64,000 nt of DNA from JAAUTY01 sp964397305. GTDB lineage: Bacteria > Cyanobacteriota > Cyanobacteriia > Cyanobacteriales > Spirulinaceae. The number at the start of each line of letters is the position of its first letter. Within the stretch, counting starts at the first letter, position 1. The stretch is from contig CAYNIP010000011.1 in NCBI GenBank assembly GCA_964397305.1, forward strand, positions 43,860 through 107,859. Reading direction: 5' to 3'. Both the position numbers and the translations under genes were made by a program. Of the stretch, positions 1 through 9,236 are shown piece by piece. Under the pieces are notes generated by a model that saw only the letters and a list, made by a program, of their open reading frames with translations, was not told where the DNA came from and made no database searches.

Positions 1-34
1 CGATCGGGCCCTCGGCATCCCCACAGCGGCCTGA
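1..34 (+). CDS. possible 3' tail of a CDS entering from the left edge
   Basis: Frame 2 is open from the window edge and ends at TGA (32-34), giving a tail that reads DRALGIPTAA. The fragment is far too short to assign a family. It is listed only because the next gene runs the other way and the codons look ordinary for this genome. It could equally be chance. Confidence 0.25.
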   Translation, partial: DRALGIPTAA

Positions 35-113
35 TCCCTGGGGCGGTTGTTGGCTGGCCTGCGTCAACTCCCTCTCCCCCTCTGGCTCCCCGACTCCCAG
101 TTTTAGAACCAGT

Positions 114-1784
114 TTAGAACCAGGGGCCGGGGGCTGTATCCGGAGGGGTATCGGTGACTAATTGCCCATAGTCCAGTTTGAGGATGCGGTCGGCGAGGTT
201 GAAGTAGCGATCATCGTGACTGATGGCCAGCACCGTCTTGCCGCGATCGCGCAACTCGGGCAAGAGTTGCCGGTAAAACACCTCCCGAAACGCTGGGTCT
301 TGATCTGCGGCCCACTCATCGAAGAGGTAGAAGGGTCGATCTTCCAGATAGGCCACCAGCAGGGCGAGGCGCTTGCGCTGGCCTTGGGAGAGGGCGGTGG
401 TGGAGAAGCGATCGCCCTGCAAGCTCACCTTATGAGCCAGTTGCAAGCGCTCCAGGTAGGTCTGAACCTGAGCGGCCAACTCTGGCTGTTGCCTCAAGCC
501 CAAGAGGCGATCGAACAGATAGAAGTCACTGAAGATGGCGCTGAAGTGTTGCCGATACCACTCACGATTGGCGGCGGTAATTGGTTGCTCCGCCAAGTAA
601 ATGGCCCCCGCCTCGGGCGGATAGAGGCCGACTAGCAGCTTAGCCAGGGTTGACTTGCCGCTGCCATTGCCGCCGACCAAGAAGACCAATTCCCCCGGCC
701 CGAGCTTGAGATCCAGGGGGCCGAGGACAAAGGGCTGCTCCTCCCCCGTGGTCCCGTAGCGATGGACGACGCCCCGCAACTCTAGGGCCAGCCCCGGGCG
801 ACTATTCCTGGAACCTGCCGCTGGCAGCCGCGCTCCCAGGGAGGTCTCGTGCCCCTCGACTCGCTCGCCCAGACCGACATCCAGCGCTGCCAGCTTGCTC
901 AAGGCCACATCCGCCTTGCCCAGCAGGGGCAACTTGTTGACAATATTTTCCAACGGGCCGATCAGGTAGGCGAAGGCGAGGACACAGGCCGCGAGGAGGT
1001 CGGGCTCTGCTGGGCTCAGGGTCGGGAAGCCGAAGAGGATGACGCCAATGGCGACAAAAAAGATGAGCTTGCCGGTGCTGTCGGTGGTGGCAAAGAGGCT
1101 CAGGCCCTGCACATTGTGCCGGCGAAAGGCCTCGGCGGTGACTTGTAACTCGTGGTTGAGAAAATCCTGGCGGCGATCGCGGTGGAGCTTCAATTCCTTC
1201 ACCCCCTCCGTGATCGCGCGGAAGTGGGCAAAGAGGGCATCTTGGCGATCGCGAGCTTGGGCGAGCAGATGGCGGCCGCGCTGAAGCAGCAGGCGCGTGC
1301 TACTCCCGGCCAGGAGGGAGAGGGCGAGCACGAGGGGGATGGTTTGCCAGACCAGCAGCGCGATGTAGACCAGGCAGCCGGCGACGATCGCCAGGTTAAT
1401 CAACAGGAAGGGCAGGACGTAGACGGCATTGGCAATGGCCTGCACATCTTCCGTCAAGCCGGCCAGGAGGCGAGCCGAGCCCAGGGCCTCCAAGTGCTGC
1501 AACTCGGCGGCCAAGATGTGCCGACTGAGGCGCAACTGGAGGGCAAAGATTGCCCGCTGAGAGAGCTGGATCAGGGCAATGCGGGCGAGGACACTGGTGC
1601 TCAGAGCGATCGCCGCCAAGCTCGCAAAGGCCCAGGCCAAGGCCCCTAAGGATTGCCCCGGCCGGAGAGCCTGGCCGATCACCGCGATCAGCCCCGCGCT
1701 ACTCGCGCCACTCAGCAACCCAATCGCCACCGCCGCCACCATCGCCAGCCAGGACGATTGCCACAAAAAGCGAAACAGTCTCAT
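114..1784 (-). CDS. cyclic-peptide-export type ABC transporter (membrane + ATPase fusion)
   Basis: Inner-membrane exporter half-transporter of 556 residues. The first ~300 residues hold about six hydrophobic segments (exporter transmembrane domain). The C-terminal ~220 residues are an ABC ATPase with Walker A GGNGSGKST, signature LSQGQRKR and Walker B YLFDEWAADQDP. The DEWAADQDP Walker B is characteristic of the SyrD/PvdE cyclic-peptide exporter family. The substrate cannot be read from sequence, and no peptide or siderophore biosynthesis gene is adjacent. It ends 6 bp from pyrR, which lies upstream on the same strand, so the two are probably co-transcribed. Family call is firm; substrate is unknown. 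Confidence 0.85.
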   Translation of the reverse strand: MRLFRFLWQSSWLAMVAAVAIGLLSGASSAGLIAVIGQALRPGQSLGALAWAFASLAAIALSTSVLARIALIQLSQRAIFALQLRLSRHILAAELQHLEALGSARLLAGLTEDVQAIANAVYVLPFLLINLAIVAGCLVYIALLVWQTIPLVLALSLLAGSSTRLLLQRGRHLLAQARDRQDALFAHFRAITEGVKELKLHRDRRQDFLNHELQVTAEAFRRHNVQGLSLFATTDSTGKLIFFVAIGVILFGFPTLSPAEPDLLAACVLAFAYLIGPLENIVNKLPLLGKADVALSKLAALDVGLGERVEGHETSLGARLPAAGSRNSRPGLALELRGVVHRYGTTGEEQPFVLGPLDLKLGPGELVFLVGGNGSGKSTLAKLLVGLYPPEAGAIYLAEQPITAANREWYRQHFSAIFSDFYLFDRLLGLRQQPELAAQVQTYLERLQLAHKVSLQGDRFSTTALSQGQRKRLALLVAYLEDRPFYLFDEWAADQDPAFREVFYRQLLPELRDRGKTVLAISHDDRYFNLADRILKLDYGQLVTDTPPDTAPGPWF

Positions 1785-1789
1785 GCACC

Positions 1790-2332
1790 TCAGCCAGCCG
1801 CGCGGATTAATTCTACGGCATCGCGGCCATCCTGGGCTTGGAGATAGACCTTGACCTGTTCCTCCAAGGCTGTGGGCAGGTGCTTGCCCGTGAAGTCGGG
1901 ATGAATGGGCAACTGGCGATGGCCGCGATCCACCAACACGGCCAGGTAAATCGTTTCGGGGCGGCCGTATTCGATCACCGCGTTCAGGGCCGCCCGAATG
2001 GTGCGCCCCTTGAAAATCACATCATCGACGAGGACGACACAGCAGCCGGTCAAATCCAGGGGGATCGCGGTGCGGGCCGGGGTCCGCAGGCCTACCCGGT
2101 CGAGGTCATCGCGGTAGAAGGTAATATCTAGGGCCCCAACCGGTACGCGCACTTGTTCGAGCTGCTCGATCTGGGTCGCTAGCAATTCTGCCAGGGGCAC
2201 GCCGCGCGTGTAGATGCCCACGAGCACCAACTGGCCCAGGTCGCCTACTTTTTCGATAATCTCCGAGGCGAGCCGGGTCAGGGTGCGGCGAATCTCGTCC
2301 GCTGTGAGAATTTCAACAATCGGCGCTGGCAT
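1790..2332 (-). CDS. pyrR: bifunctional pyr operon regulator / uracil phosphoribosyltransferase PyrR
   Basis: Type I phosphoribosyltransferase fold with the PRPP-binding motif VVLVDDVIFKGRT, followed by the PyrR-typical IYLAVLVDRGHRQLP stretch. In Firmicutes the family binds pyr mRNA and also makes UMP from uracil and PRPP. In cyanobacteria the enzymatic role is more certain than the RNA-binding one. I chose the internal ATG at 2332 (MPAPIVEIL), which matches the family N-terminus; the frame is open to 2383. Its stop lies 6 bp before the ABC exporter start. No other pyr gene is adjacent. Confidence 0.9.
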   Translation of the reverse strand: MPAPIVEILTADEIRRTLTRLASEIIEKVGDLGQLVLVGIYTRGVPLAELLATQIEQLEQVRVPVGALDITFYRDDLDRVGLRTPARTAIPLDLTGCCVVLVDDVIFKGRTIRAALNAVIEYGRPETIYLAVLVDRGHRQLPIHPDFTGKHLPTALEEQVKVYLQAQDGRDAVELIRAAG

Positions 2333-2462
2333 AGCCCTCAGGTCCTCGTCGAGCTTGAGCGTTGGGGGTGTCGTGACGACCACACCCCTGCTGGGCGCGC
2401 CGCCACAGCAGCGTCGCTGCCACGAACCTCAACCAGCGCCAGGTCTGTCAATCGGTCGGCTC

Positions 2463-3395
2463 CTACTGGGGCGTAATGTAACCCCGCGAGACATACTCGC
2501 CCGGACCAATCTGAGCCCAGTTGGCGTTCGTCAGGTCGCTGACCCGCACCGCTGACCCGTTGCTGAGGCGGCGGACAATCGTGAAGCGCGTCCCTGGCCC
2601 ACTGCGGACATTGAGTATACTGTTGCCGCTGATCACGCGGTAGGTTCCTGGGCTTGGAGAGGTGAAGGAGGCGGCGGCCACCTGTCCGCCCATCGCGGGG
2701 GCCGCCGCGACCGTGGGGGACGAAGACTGCAAGGCCGCCAGCGTGCGTGGCCCCGCAATGCCGTCTACAGCTAGCCCGGCGTCCTGCTGGAAGGCCCGCA
2801 CGGCGTTCAGGGTATTTTGGTCAAAGCGGCCGCGACCGTTGCCGTCGGGGCCGTAGCTGACGGTGTAGCCCCGGTTGCGGAGCATGGTTTGCAGCTCCGC
2901 CACGCGATCGCCCGTGGAGCCCAGGCGGAGATTGCCCGTGCTGTTCGGCAAGGAGGCTTGGGGTTGAGAGGTTGGCGGCGCTTGGGAGGCCTCGCCCCGC
3001 AGAGCCGTCAGGGTTTGCAGCCCCACCACGCCATCCACGGCTAGGCCAGCCGAGGCCTGGAAGCTCCGCACCGCCGTCAGGGTTTGGGGCCCGAAGACGC
3101 CGCGACCGCCCCCCTCGGGGCCGTAGAGAATCGCATGGCCGCGGTTGCGAAGCAGGGTCTGAACTTCAGCCACGGCCTCACCTCGCATGCCCTGGGTCAG
3201 CAGTTGGGCGGCGGCGGGGTCAGCGACGCTGAGCACGCTCAAGATGAGGAGAGCTGAGAGAGTGCTCAGCCAGGTCAAACTCGTGAGGTTGCCCCAAGGG
3301 CGGTCCGTGAAGAGTTGCAGGGCCGACAGGTCGTATTCAATGCCCTCGGCCGCTTCGCGAGCGGCATATCCCTGGATATAGGCAAGCGCGTCCAC
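2463..3395 (-). CDS. secreted protein with two peptidoglycan-binding domains and a C-terminal SH3 domain
   Basis: 310 residues. About 40 polar N-terminal residues are followed by a hydrophobic segment (LTWLSTLSALLILSVLSVA) ending in an AAAQ-type cleavage site. Two PG_binding_1 repeats follow (about residues 65-130 and 152-215, each with an AVDG..G..TL core), then a bacterial SH3 domain at the end (NVRSGPGTRF...). No catalytic domain is present, so it probably binds cell wall without cutting it. The long pre-signal extension resembles that of the protein at 14513 (see findings). Function beyond wall binding is unknown. Confidence 0.85.
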   Translation of the reverse strand: MDALAYIQGYAAREAAEGIEYDLSALQLFTDRPWGNLTSLTWLSTLSALLILSVLSVADPAAAQLLTQGMRGEAVAEVQTLLRNRGHAILYGPEGGGRGVFGPQTLTAVRSFQASAGLAVDGVVGLQTLTALRGEASQAPPTSQPQASLPNSTGNLRLGSTGDRVAELQTMLRNRGYTVSYGPDGNGRGRFDQNTLNAVRAFQQDAGLAVDGIAGPRTLAALQSSSPTVAAAPAMGGQVAAASFTSPSPGTYRVISGNSILNVRSGPGTRFTIVRRLSNGSAVRVSDLTNANWAQIGPGEYVSRGYITPQ

Positions 3396-3535
3396 AGTGA
3401 TCTACTCCTTGTCTACAACGAATGTCTAGCAGGTGTTTAGCAGGAAAACTTTGGCTTTGCGGCTGGGCAACCCTCGGGCAGCTAGCCCGTTTTTGGCTGC
3501 CTAGGCCGTTATCTCGCCATTCTAGCCCGCCTGGC

Positions 3536-4090
3536 TCAGGATGGCTGGAGGGACTTGAGGCAGGCGGGCCTCGCTTTGAGCCGTTGGACATACTCGGCGA
3601 TCGCCGGATAGTCGGCAAAATCCATGGTCAGCATCAGCGTGGCATAGATGAGCAGCGAGCCCACGGCTACATCCGCCACTGACAAGCTGGGGCCCAGGAG
3701 GAAGGGCTGGGCCCCTAAGCGGTCCTGTAAGGGGGCCAACAGCTTCGGGGTTTCCCGGTCCCGATTGTCAGGGACAAACAGGCCGGGACCCAAGGTGGCA
3801 TTGGCAAAGTGAACCCATTGGGTTATCGGAGCCCGTGCAGCTAAGGAGGCGGGCAGGTGGCCGTGCTTTTCGGCCAGGTAAAGCAAAATCGCCCCGGACT
3901 CCCACATCGTCGTCTCGCCATCAACAATGGCGGGCACTTTCCCGAAGGGGTTAATCGCCAAAAACTCGGGCTGGCGGTGTTCGCCGTTACTCAGGTCGAG
4001 TTGCACAAATTCGTAGGGAAGATCAAATTCTTCGAGATACCAGCGCACGATCGAGGCTCGCGATCGCGCTCCCCCGTATAGTTTGAGCAT
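3536..4090 (-). CDS. glutathione S-transferase family protein
   Basis: Thioredoxin-like N-terminal domain (MLKLYGGARSRASIVRWYLEE) with the glutathione-binding FGKVPAIVDG and ESGAILLYLA motifs, then an all-helical C-terminal GST domain. About 184 residues. The start at 4090 is preferred over the longer open frame (to 4168) because it follows a GGAGGGAG Shine-Dalgarno sequence and matches the family N-terminus. It is divergent from petJ. The position normally holding the catalytic Tyr or Ser reads GARSRAS, so a Ser-type enzyme is possible. Substrate unknown. Confidence 0.88.
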   Translation of the reverse strand: MLKLYGGARSRASIVRWYLEEFDLPYEFVQLDLSNGEHRQPEFLAINPFGKVPAIVDGETTMWESGAILLYLAEKHGHLPASLAARAPITQWVHFANATLGPGLFVPDNRDRETPKLLAPLQDRLGAQPFLLGPSLSVADVAVGSLLIYATLMLTMDFADYPAIAEYVQRLKARPACLKSLQPS

Positions 4091-4177
4091 CCGTCTCCCT
4101 CCAGTGATAACGAGGCTCTTGCTTCCCCAGTCTAGAGTTTCCTGGGTCAAAATCACCCCCCGCTGCAAGTATTACAG

Positions 4178-4193
4178 CCTGTCTTTTGACAGG
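4178..4193. promoter_or_regulatory. perfect inverted repeat in the petJ upstream region
   Basis: CCTGTC-TTTT-GACAGG, a perfect 6-bp inverted repeat about 78 bp upstream of petJ and 88 bp upstream of the divergent GST gene. Cytochrome c6 genes are copper-repressed in many cyanobacteria through the BlaI-type repressor PetR, so this is a reasonable operator candidate. The link to PetR is inference. Confidence 0.35.
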
Positions 4194-4270
4194 TCGCCCA
4201 GGGTCGCTGCACGATGCCTAAAGCGATGGTCTGTATTTGCGCCTGATGCTTGTAGAGGAGGTCTAGTTTT

Positions 4271-4603
4271 GTGAAGCGTTTTGTGATTTGTGCCTTGGCG
4301 GTGCTGCTGAGCCTGACCGCGCTGCTAGCCCAGCCGGCCCTGGCGGCTGATCTGGGCAAAGGGGGGGCTGTCTTTGCTGCCAATTGTGCTTCTTGTCACC
4401 TTGGCGGGGGCAACATTGTGAACGGCGCTAAGACGTTGAAGAAAGCCGACTTGGAAAAATACGGCATGGCTTCGGTGGAGGCGATCACCAATCAAGTCCG
4501 TAAGGGCAAAGCAGCGATGCCCGCGTTCCTAGGTCGCCTGACCGAGGCCCAGATTGAAGATGTCGCGGCCTACGTCCTCGCTCAGGCTGAAAAAGGCTGG
4601 TAG
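4271..4603 (+). CDS. petJ: cytochrome c6 precursor
   Basis: Soluble thylakoid-lumen electron carrier between cytochrome b6f and photosystem I, an alternative to plastocyanin. 110 residues: a signal peptide ending AQPALA-AD, the haem attachment site CASCH, and a C-terminal Met axial-ligand region (KAAMPAF). Length and motifs fit the family exactly. A strong GAGGAGGT ribosome-binding site lies just upstream, and an intrinsic terminator follows. Confidence 0.97.
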   Translation: MKRFVICALAVLLSLTALLAQPALAADLGKGGAVFAANCASCHLGGGNIVNGAKTLKKADLEKYGMASVEAITNQVRKGKAAMPAFLGRLTEAQIEDVAAYVLAQAEKGW

Positions 4604-4631
4604 CCGCCCCGGTAACTGAGCAACCCTCGAG

Positions 4632-4660
4632 CCTGCTGTCCCGTCTGGCGGCAGGTTTTT
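4632..4660 (+). terminator. rho-independent terminator of petJ
   Basis: A 7-bp stem (CCTGCTG / CGGCAGG, one G-U pair) with a 10-nt loop, followed directly by TTTTT, 28 bp after the petJ stop. This supports petJ being monocistronic. Confidence 0.75.
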
Positions 4661-4777
4661 CGCTGAAGACCGGGCTTCGACCGCGCCGGACACCACTTCC
4701 AGCTCCTCGCTGAGGGAGATAGGGTTGGCGGCGGTGGGCGAAAACCCCTAGCCGTTTCCTCAAGTCAGACAAGGGGG

Positions 4778-5554
4778 CTAGGCCTTGGAAAGCGGTTCGC
4801 CGGTGGCCGAAAGCGTATAACCGCCGGGTTGCAAGTCGGGAGTCACGCTCACCCGTTGGTCAAACACGAAGCACTCCCCCTGCCAGCGACTGAGGGCCGG
4901 GGGCGTTGTTTCCAGATACCGGAGAATACCGCCATGCAGTTGGTAGACCTGTCGGAATCCCTGCTGGTGCAAGTAGGCGCTGGCCTTCTCGCAGCGGATG
5001 CCCCCGGTGCAAAACATCGCGATGGGGCGATCGCCCTGGGGTTGCAGGTGCTGCTGCACATAGGCAGGAAACTGGCGAAAGTGGTCAAGCTGCGGATTGA
5101 TCGCGCCCGCAAAGCTGCCGATGGCGACTTCGTAGCGATTGCGGGTGTCGAGGACGAGCACCGCCGGGTCCTCGATCAGGGCATTCCAGTCGGCCGGGGC
5201 GACGTACTCCCCCGGGAGCTGAGCGGGGTTGATGGCCGGCAGCCCTAGGGTGACGATTTCTGGCTTGCCCTTGACCTTGAAGCGCTCGAAGGGGAGGCGA
5301 TCGCTAGAGGCGCACTTGCAATCGAGGGCCTGGAAACGGCGATCGCCCTCAAGGAAGCTGAGCAAGGCGGCGATCGCCACCGCGGACCCCGCCACCGTCG
5401 CATTGATTCCTTCCGGAGCCAGCAGAATCGTTCCCTTGAGCCCAAGCTGCTGGCCCAGAGCTTGCAGGGCCTCTTGCCACCGGGGCCAGTCAGGCAGCGG
5501 GGTAAAGCGGTAGAACGTGGCGATGGTGAGGGGAGCAACCAGGTCAGTCGTCAT
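4778..5554 (-). CDS. trhO: tRNA uridine(34) hydroxylase, rhodanese family
   Basis: Oxygen-dependent enzyme of the YceA/TrhO family that makes 5-hydroxyuridine at tRNA position 34. 258 residues: an N-terminal ferredoxin-like domain (TIATFYRFTPLPDW..., GTILLAPEGINATVAG) and a rhodanese domain with the active-site loop CTGGIRCEKAS and the QLHGGILRYLE motif. Length and signature motifs fit the family. It is convergent with petJ. Confidence 0.92.
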   Translation of the reverse strand: MTTDLVAPLTIATFYRFTPLPDWPRWQEALQALGQQLGLKGTILLAPEGINATVAGSAVAIAALLSFLEGDRRFQALDCKCASSDRLPFERFKVKGKPEIVTLGLPAINPAQLPGEYVAPADWNALIEDPAVLVLDTRNRYEVAIGSFAGAINPQLDHFRQFPAYVQQHLQPQGDRPIAMFCTGGIRCEKASAYLHQQGFRQVYQLHGGILRYLETTPPALSRWQGECFVFDQRVSVTPDLQPGGYTLSATGEPLSKA

Positions 5555-5706
5555 CGGGAAGCAATCGGTTCATAGACCTGTCCAAAACGTCAAGGCTAGG
5601 CGCGTCACCACCAGGGTTCCGGCCTAATCTTTGCGCCTGTCCGACCGTTTTTGCTCGGTAAGCGTGAGGGCCGTGAGGGCTGCAACCGGGCCGTGCTTCA
5701 ACTTCC

Positions 5707-6267
5707 CTAGAAGGGAATATCATCCAGGTCCGCGTCGCTGACAGGGGGCGGCGGCGGGGTGGCGGGCTTGGCCGCGGCTTTCTCCCTGGCCTTCGGGTTC
5801 TTGGGGGGTTTCGCAGCCTTGGGGGGCGGCGCTTCCTCGTAGTCGTCGTAGTCGGGGATGTCGTAGGCCGGGGGCTCTGAGCTAGCCGTCGGCAGGGGAA
5901 CAACATTGCTGGGGGGTGGCGCGGCCGGGGCCGCGGCTACGGGAGCGGGGCCCGGCTGGGGGCCGTCGGCGGCGCGGTAAATGCGGGAGGCGACCAGTTG
6001 GGCTCGTTTTTCCTTGATCCCGTCCGTGCGCTCCACAGTATCCATCTGGAGACGCCCTTGGATGATCAGGCGATCGCCCACCTGATACTGTTCCTGAATC
6101 TCCGTCGCTAGGTTATTCCAGCCCACCACCCGCAGCCGGCCTGGTGATTCCCCCTCGCGCGTCCCCGCAAATTCCACGAACATATCGGCCACAGGGGTTT
6201 GGTTGTCTTGGGTATAGCGCAGCTTGGGCGCTTCCACGACTTGTGCCATCAGTACACAACTATTCAT
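5707..6267 (-). CDS. single-stranded DNA-binding protein, Ycf41/Slr1034 type
   Basis: The N-terminal ~110 residues form an OB fold beginning MNSCVLMAQV, the signature of the cyanobacterial and red-algal-plastid Ycf41 group rather than the main replicative SSB. A Pro/Ala/Lys-rich linker follows, then a canonical acidic SSB tip ending DLDDIPF that in other SSBs docks partner proteins. 186 residues. It could be a second, specialised SSB; the genome-wide SSB is probably elsewhere. Confidence 0.85.
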   Translation of the reverse strand: MNSCVLMAQVVEAPKLRYTQDNQTPVADMFVEFAGTREGESPGRLRVVGWNNLATEIQEQYQVGDRLIIQGRLQMDTVERTDGIKEKRAQLVASRIYRAADGPQPGPAPVAAAPAAPPPSNVVPLPTASSEPPAYDIPDYDDYEEAPPPKAAKPPKNPKAREKAAAKPATPPPPPVSDADLDDIPF

Positions 6268-6323
6268 ATCTGCCTCCTCGAGCCTCCTGGTCGCTGAATC
6301 TTGAACTTGAGCACGTTACCGCC

Positions 6324-8849
6324 CTAGGCATTGGCGGTCAAGCCTTGTTCCTGATCAATGAAGCCTTGCACTAACTGGCGGTACTCCTGAAGGGAGCGAT
6401 CCACCCAGTCGCGATCCTCGCTGTTGGCATAGATGTGAACCAACGGCTCCCCCGCGTCGGGCAAAATCAACACCCAATTATCGTTCTGTCGATTGATAAT
6501 TTTAACGCCGTCGATCAGCTCTAAGCTCTCCGGCGGGTGAATTTCCACTAAGTGCCGCATGAGGGACCCTTTGACCGTCCAAGGGCAGCGCATGGTGTAG
6601 GACTTGTGGCAGACCCGAGGCAGTTCAGCCCGGATCTGGGCGAGGGAGCGCTCCTGCACCGTCAGCATTTCCACAATCCTAGCGATGCAGAACATGGCAT
6701 CAAACCCCGGGTGCAGTTGCGGGAAGATGAAGCCCATTTCGCCGCTGCCCCCCAAGACGACCCCCGGGCTCGAGCGAGAGGCCTCCATGAGGGCCGTCGG
6801 GTTGGCCTTGGTGCGGATGACCCGGCCATCGTGGCGGCGGGCGATTTGCTCCACGGCGCTCGAGGTCTGCACCGGTACGACAACGGTACTGCGGGGGTGG
6901 GCGGTCATGATCGTGTTCACCATCAGGGCGGTGAGCATTTCGCCGCGAATCGGCAGGCCCGACTCGTCTACCAGAATGAGCTGCTCGCCGTTGGCCGAGA
7001 CTTGCACGCCGAAATTGGCTCGGAGGGCTTCGACGACGTGCCCCAGTTGCACCAGTAGATCTTCGCGCTCGGCATTGGAGACGGCGGTTTGGCTGAGGCT
7101 GGCATTCAGCACCACAGCATCACAGCCAAATTTGGCCAGTAAGCGGGGTAGGATCGCCCCGGATACCGCATAGACATAATCAATCACTACTTTGGCGCGG
7201 CTGTTGCGGACAGCCTCCACGTTCAGTTGGCGCTCAAAGCTGCTGCTGTACATATCCAGCACCTGGGAGGGGTAGCTCATGGTGCCAATTTCGGCAATGG
7301 GGACGCGCCGCAGGTCTTCTTTGAAGTAAGCTCCTTCGATCTTTTTCTCCTTCGCCTTGGAAAGGTTGATGCCTTGGGCGTCAAAAAATTCGATCAGGAT
7401 GTAATCGGGCCGGTTGGGGTGCAGGCGGACGTGGAGCCCTCCGGCCACGGAGAGGGTGGGGATCACGGTGCGAGCGATGGGGATCGCGGTCGCCTCCAAG
7501 TTTTGCAGGTGAACGCCCGTGGACATCAGCCCCGCGATCAGGGAGCGGCTGACCATGCGGGAGATCGCTCGCTGGTCCCGAGAGACGGCGATCGAGGAGC
7601 CGGGACGGAGGGTGGAGCCAAAGGCTGCCCCGAGCTTGACGGCAAATTCGGGCGTGATGTCGATGTTGGCAATGCCAGACACGCCCTGCTGGCCAAAAAG
7701 ATTGCGTTGAGCCGTGTTACCCCAGATCAAGTTGATATTCAGAATCGCCCCGGACTCGATTTTTTTACTCGGCCAGACGCGCACCCCAGGACTGATTTGG
7801 GCTTCTTCGCCGACCGTTGATAGGGAGCCGACGACAGCCCCTTCCAGGATGTGGGCGCGGCGGTCAACGCGAGTGCCGCGTGAGATCACGCAGGCCCGTA
7901 GGTGAGCTTCTTCGCCGATGATTGCGCCGTTGGCAATGATCGGTCGCTTGAGGTCAGCGTCAGCACCGACCGTAATGTTATCACCGAGGACGGTCCCGGC
8001 TTCAAGACAAACGCGCGGGCCGATGCGGCAATTGTGGCCGATCAGGACGGGCCGCTCGATTTTGGCGCTGGGATCGATGTAGGTATTTTGTCCAATCCAG
8101 AGGCTGGGCGATCGCTCGTTGTAGGCATAGTCTAGTTTGAGCTTCCGGTCTAGGCAGTCATAGTGGGCTTGCCGGTAGGCTTCTAGGTGGCCGACATCGC
8201 ACCAGTAGCCCTCGGCGACGTAGCCAAACATGGGTTCCCCGCGTTCGAGCAGCAGGGGGAAGAGATCCTTGGAAAAATCGGACTCTTCATCGGCGGGGAG
8301 GTAGTCGAGCACTTCGGGCTCGAGGATGTAGGTTCCTGTGTTGACGGTATCGGAGAAAATCTCGCTGGTTGATGGTTTTTCCAAAAAACGGGTGATGCGT
8401 TGGTCGGCATCCGTAATCACAACGCCAAACTCGATGGGGTTGGGGACCCGGGTGAGGACGAGGGTGGCTTTGGAGCCTTTCTCACGGTGGAAGGCGATCG
8501 CCGCCTGTAAGTCAAAGTCCGTGAGGCTATCACCGCTGATCACCAGGAAGGTTTCGTCGAGTAATTCCGCAATATTTTTCACGCAACCGGCGGTGCCCAA
8601 GGGCTGATCTTCTTCCACGGCATAGGTCATCTGCACGCCAAAATCGCTGCCATCCTGGAAGTAATCCCGCATGACATCAGGTAGGTAATGCAGCGTGGCA
8701 ATGACCTCATAGATTTGGTTGCGCTTGAGTAGGTTGATAATGTGTTCCGCGATGGGCCGATTCAGAATCGTCACCATCGGCTTGGGTAGATCACAGGTCA
8801 ACGGACGCAAGCGAGTGCCAGACCCCCCTGCCATCAGCACTGCGCGCAT
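6324..8849 (-). CDS. mannose-1-phosphate guanylyltransferase / phosphomannomutase fusion
   Basis: 841 residues with three parts. A nucleotidyltransferase domain carries MAGGSGTRLRPLT and LPKPMV (about 1-235). A left-handed beta-helix of hexapeptide repeats follows (about 250-370). A phosphohexomutase-like domain has the phosphoserine loop in degenerate form (SRDQRAISR). The two catalytic halves would convert mannose-6-P to GDP-mannose for polysaccharide synthesis. The start at 8849 follows AAGGAG, while the frame is open nine codons further. The mutase half lacks the classical TASHNP motif, so its activity is uncertain. This fusion is common in cyanobacteria. Confidence 0.85.
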   Translation of the reverse strand: MRAVLMAGGSGTRLRPLTCDLPKPMVTILNRPIAEHIINLLKRNQIYEVIATLHYLPDVMRDYFQDGSDFGVQMTYAVEEDQPLGTAGCVKNIAELLDETFLVISGDSLTDFDLQAAIAFHREKGSKATLVLTRVPNPIEFGVVITDADQRITRFLEKPSTSEIFSDTVNTGTYILEPEVLDYLPADEESDFSKDLFPLLLERGEPMFGYVAEGYWCDVGHLEAYRQAHYDCLDRKLKLDYAYNERSPSLWIGQNTYIDPSAKIERPVLIGHNCRIGPRVCLEAGTVLGDNITVGADADLKRPIIANGAIIGEEAHLRACVISRGTRVDRRAHILEGAVVGSLSTVGEEAQISPGVRVWPSKKIESGAILNINLIWGNTAQRNLFGQQGVSGIANIDITPEFAVKLGAAFGSTLRPGSSIAVSRDQRAISRMVSRSLIAGLMSTGVHLQNLEATAIPIARTVIPTLSVAGGLHVRLHPNRPDYILIEFFDAQGINLSKAKEKKIEGAYFKEDLRRVPIAEIGTMSYPSQVLDMYSSSFERQLNVEAVRNSRAKVVIDYVYAVSGAILPRLLAKFGCDAVVLNASLSQTAVSNAEREDLLVQLGHVVEALRANFGVQVSANGEQLILVDESGLPIRGEMLTALMVNTIMTAHPRSTVVVPVQTSSAVEQIARRHDGRVIRTKANPTALMEASRSSPGVVLGGSGEMGFIFPQLHPGFDAMFCIARIVEMLTVQERSLAQIRAELPRVCHKSYTMRCPWTVKGSLMRHLVEIHPPESLELIDGVKIINRQNDNWVLILPDAGEPLVHIYANSEDRDWVDRSLQEYRQLVQGFIDQEQGLTANA

Positions 8850-9137
8850 GAGCTTACTCCTTGGGTTTATCTGCACAGAATCCAGAGCTGTTTCACGCTC
8901 CTAGGGCGTCGCTTCCGCCTCAGAACGCTAGGGAATGCTCTGGGACAGCGGTGGCAGCGGTGGCGATCGCCCCCCTTGCTCCAGAATTCCCCTACCGAGT
9001 TGAGGAGCGTGAATCTAACGTCTATTCTACCACTGCTCTTTAGTGCGGCTCAGGAGTCCTGAGGGCTGGCGGCGGCGGCCGTTTCACGCTCAATCTAGGG
9101 GGCAGCGGCATCCCTGCCCTTGGAAAGGCTGAGGCGA

Positions 9138-9208
9138 AGCGGGCAGCGGGAATCGAACCCGCACGATCAGCTTGGAAGGCTGAAGTTCTACCACTAAACT
9201 ATGCCCGC
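9138..9208 (-). tRNA. tRNA-Gly (anticodon UCC)
   Basis: 71-nt cloverleaf on the minus strand. The acceptor stem is GCGGGCA/TGCCCGC, the anticodon loop CTTCCAA contains TCC, and the T-arm reads GGGTTCGAATCCC. CCA is not encoded. It lies 28 bp downstream of the TonB-like gene on the same strand. Confidence 0.95.
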
Positions 9209-9236
9209 AAGGCAGTTTTTAGCTTAGCACAGTTTC

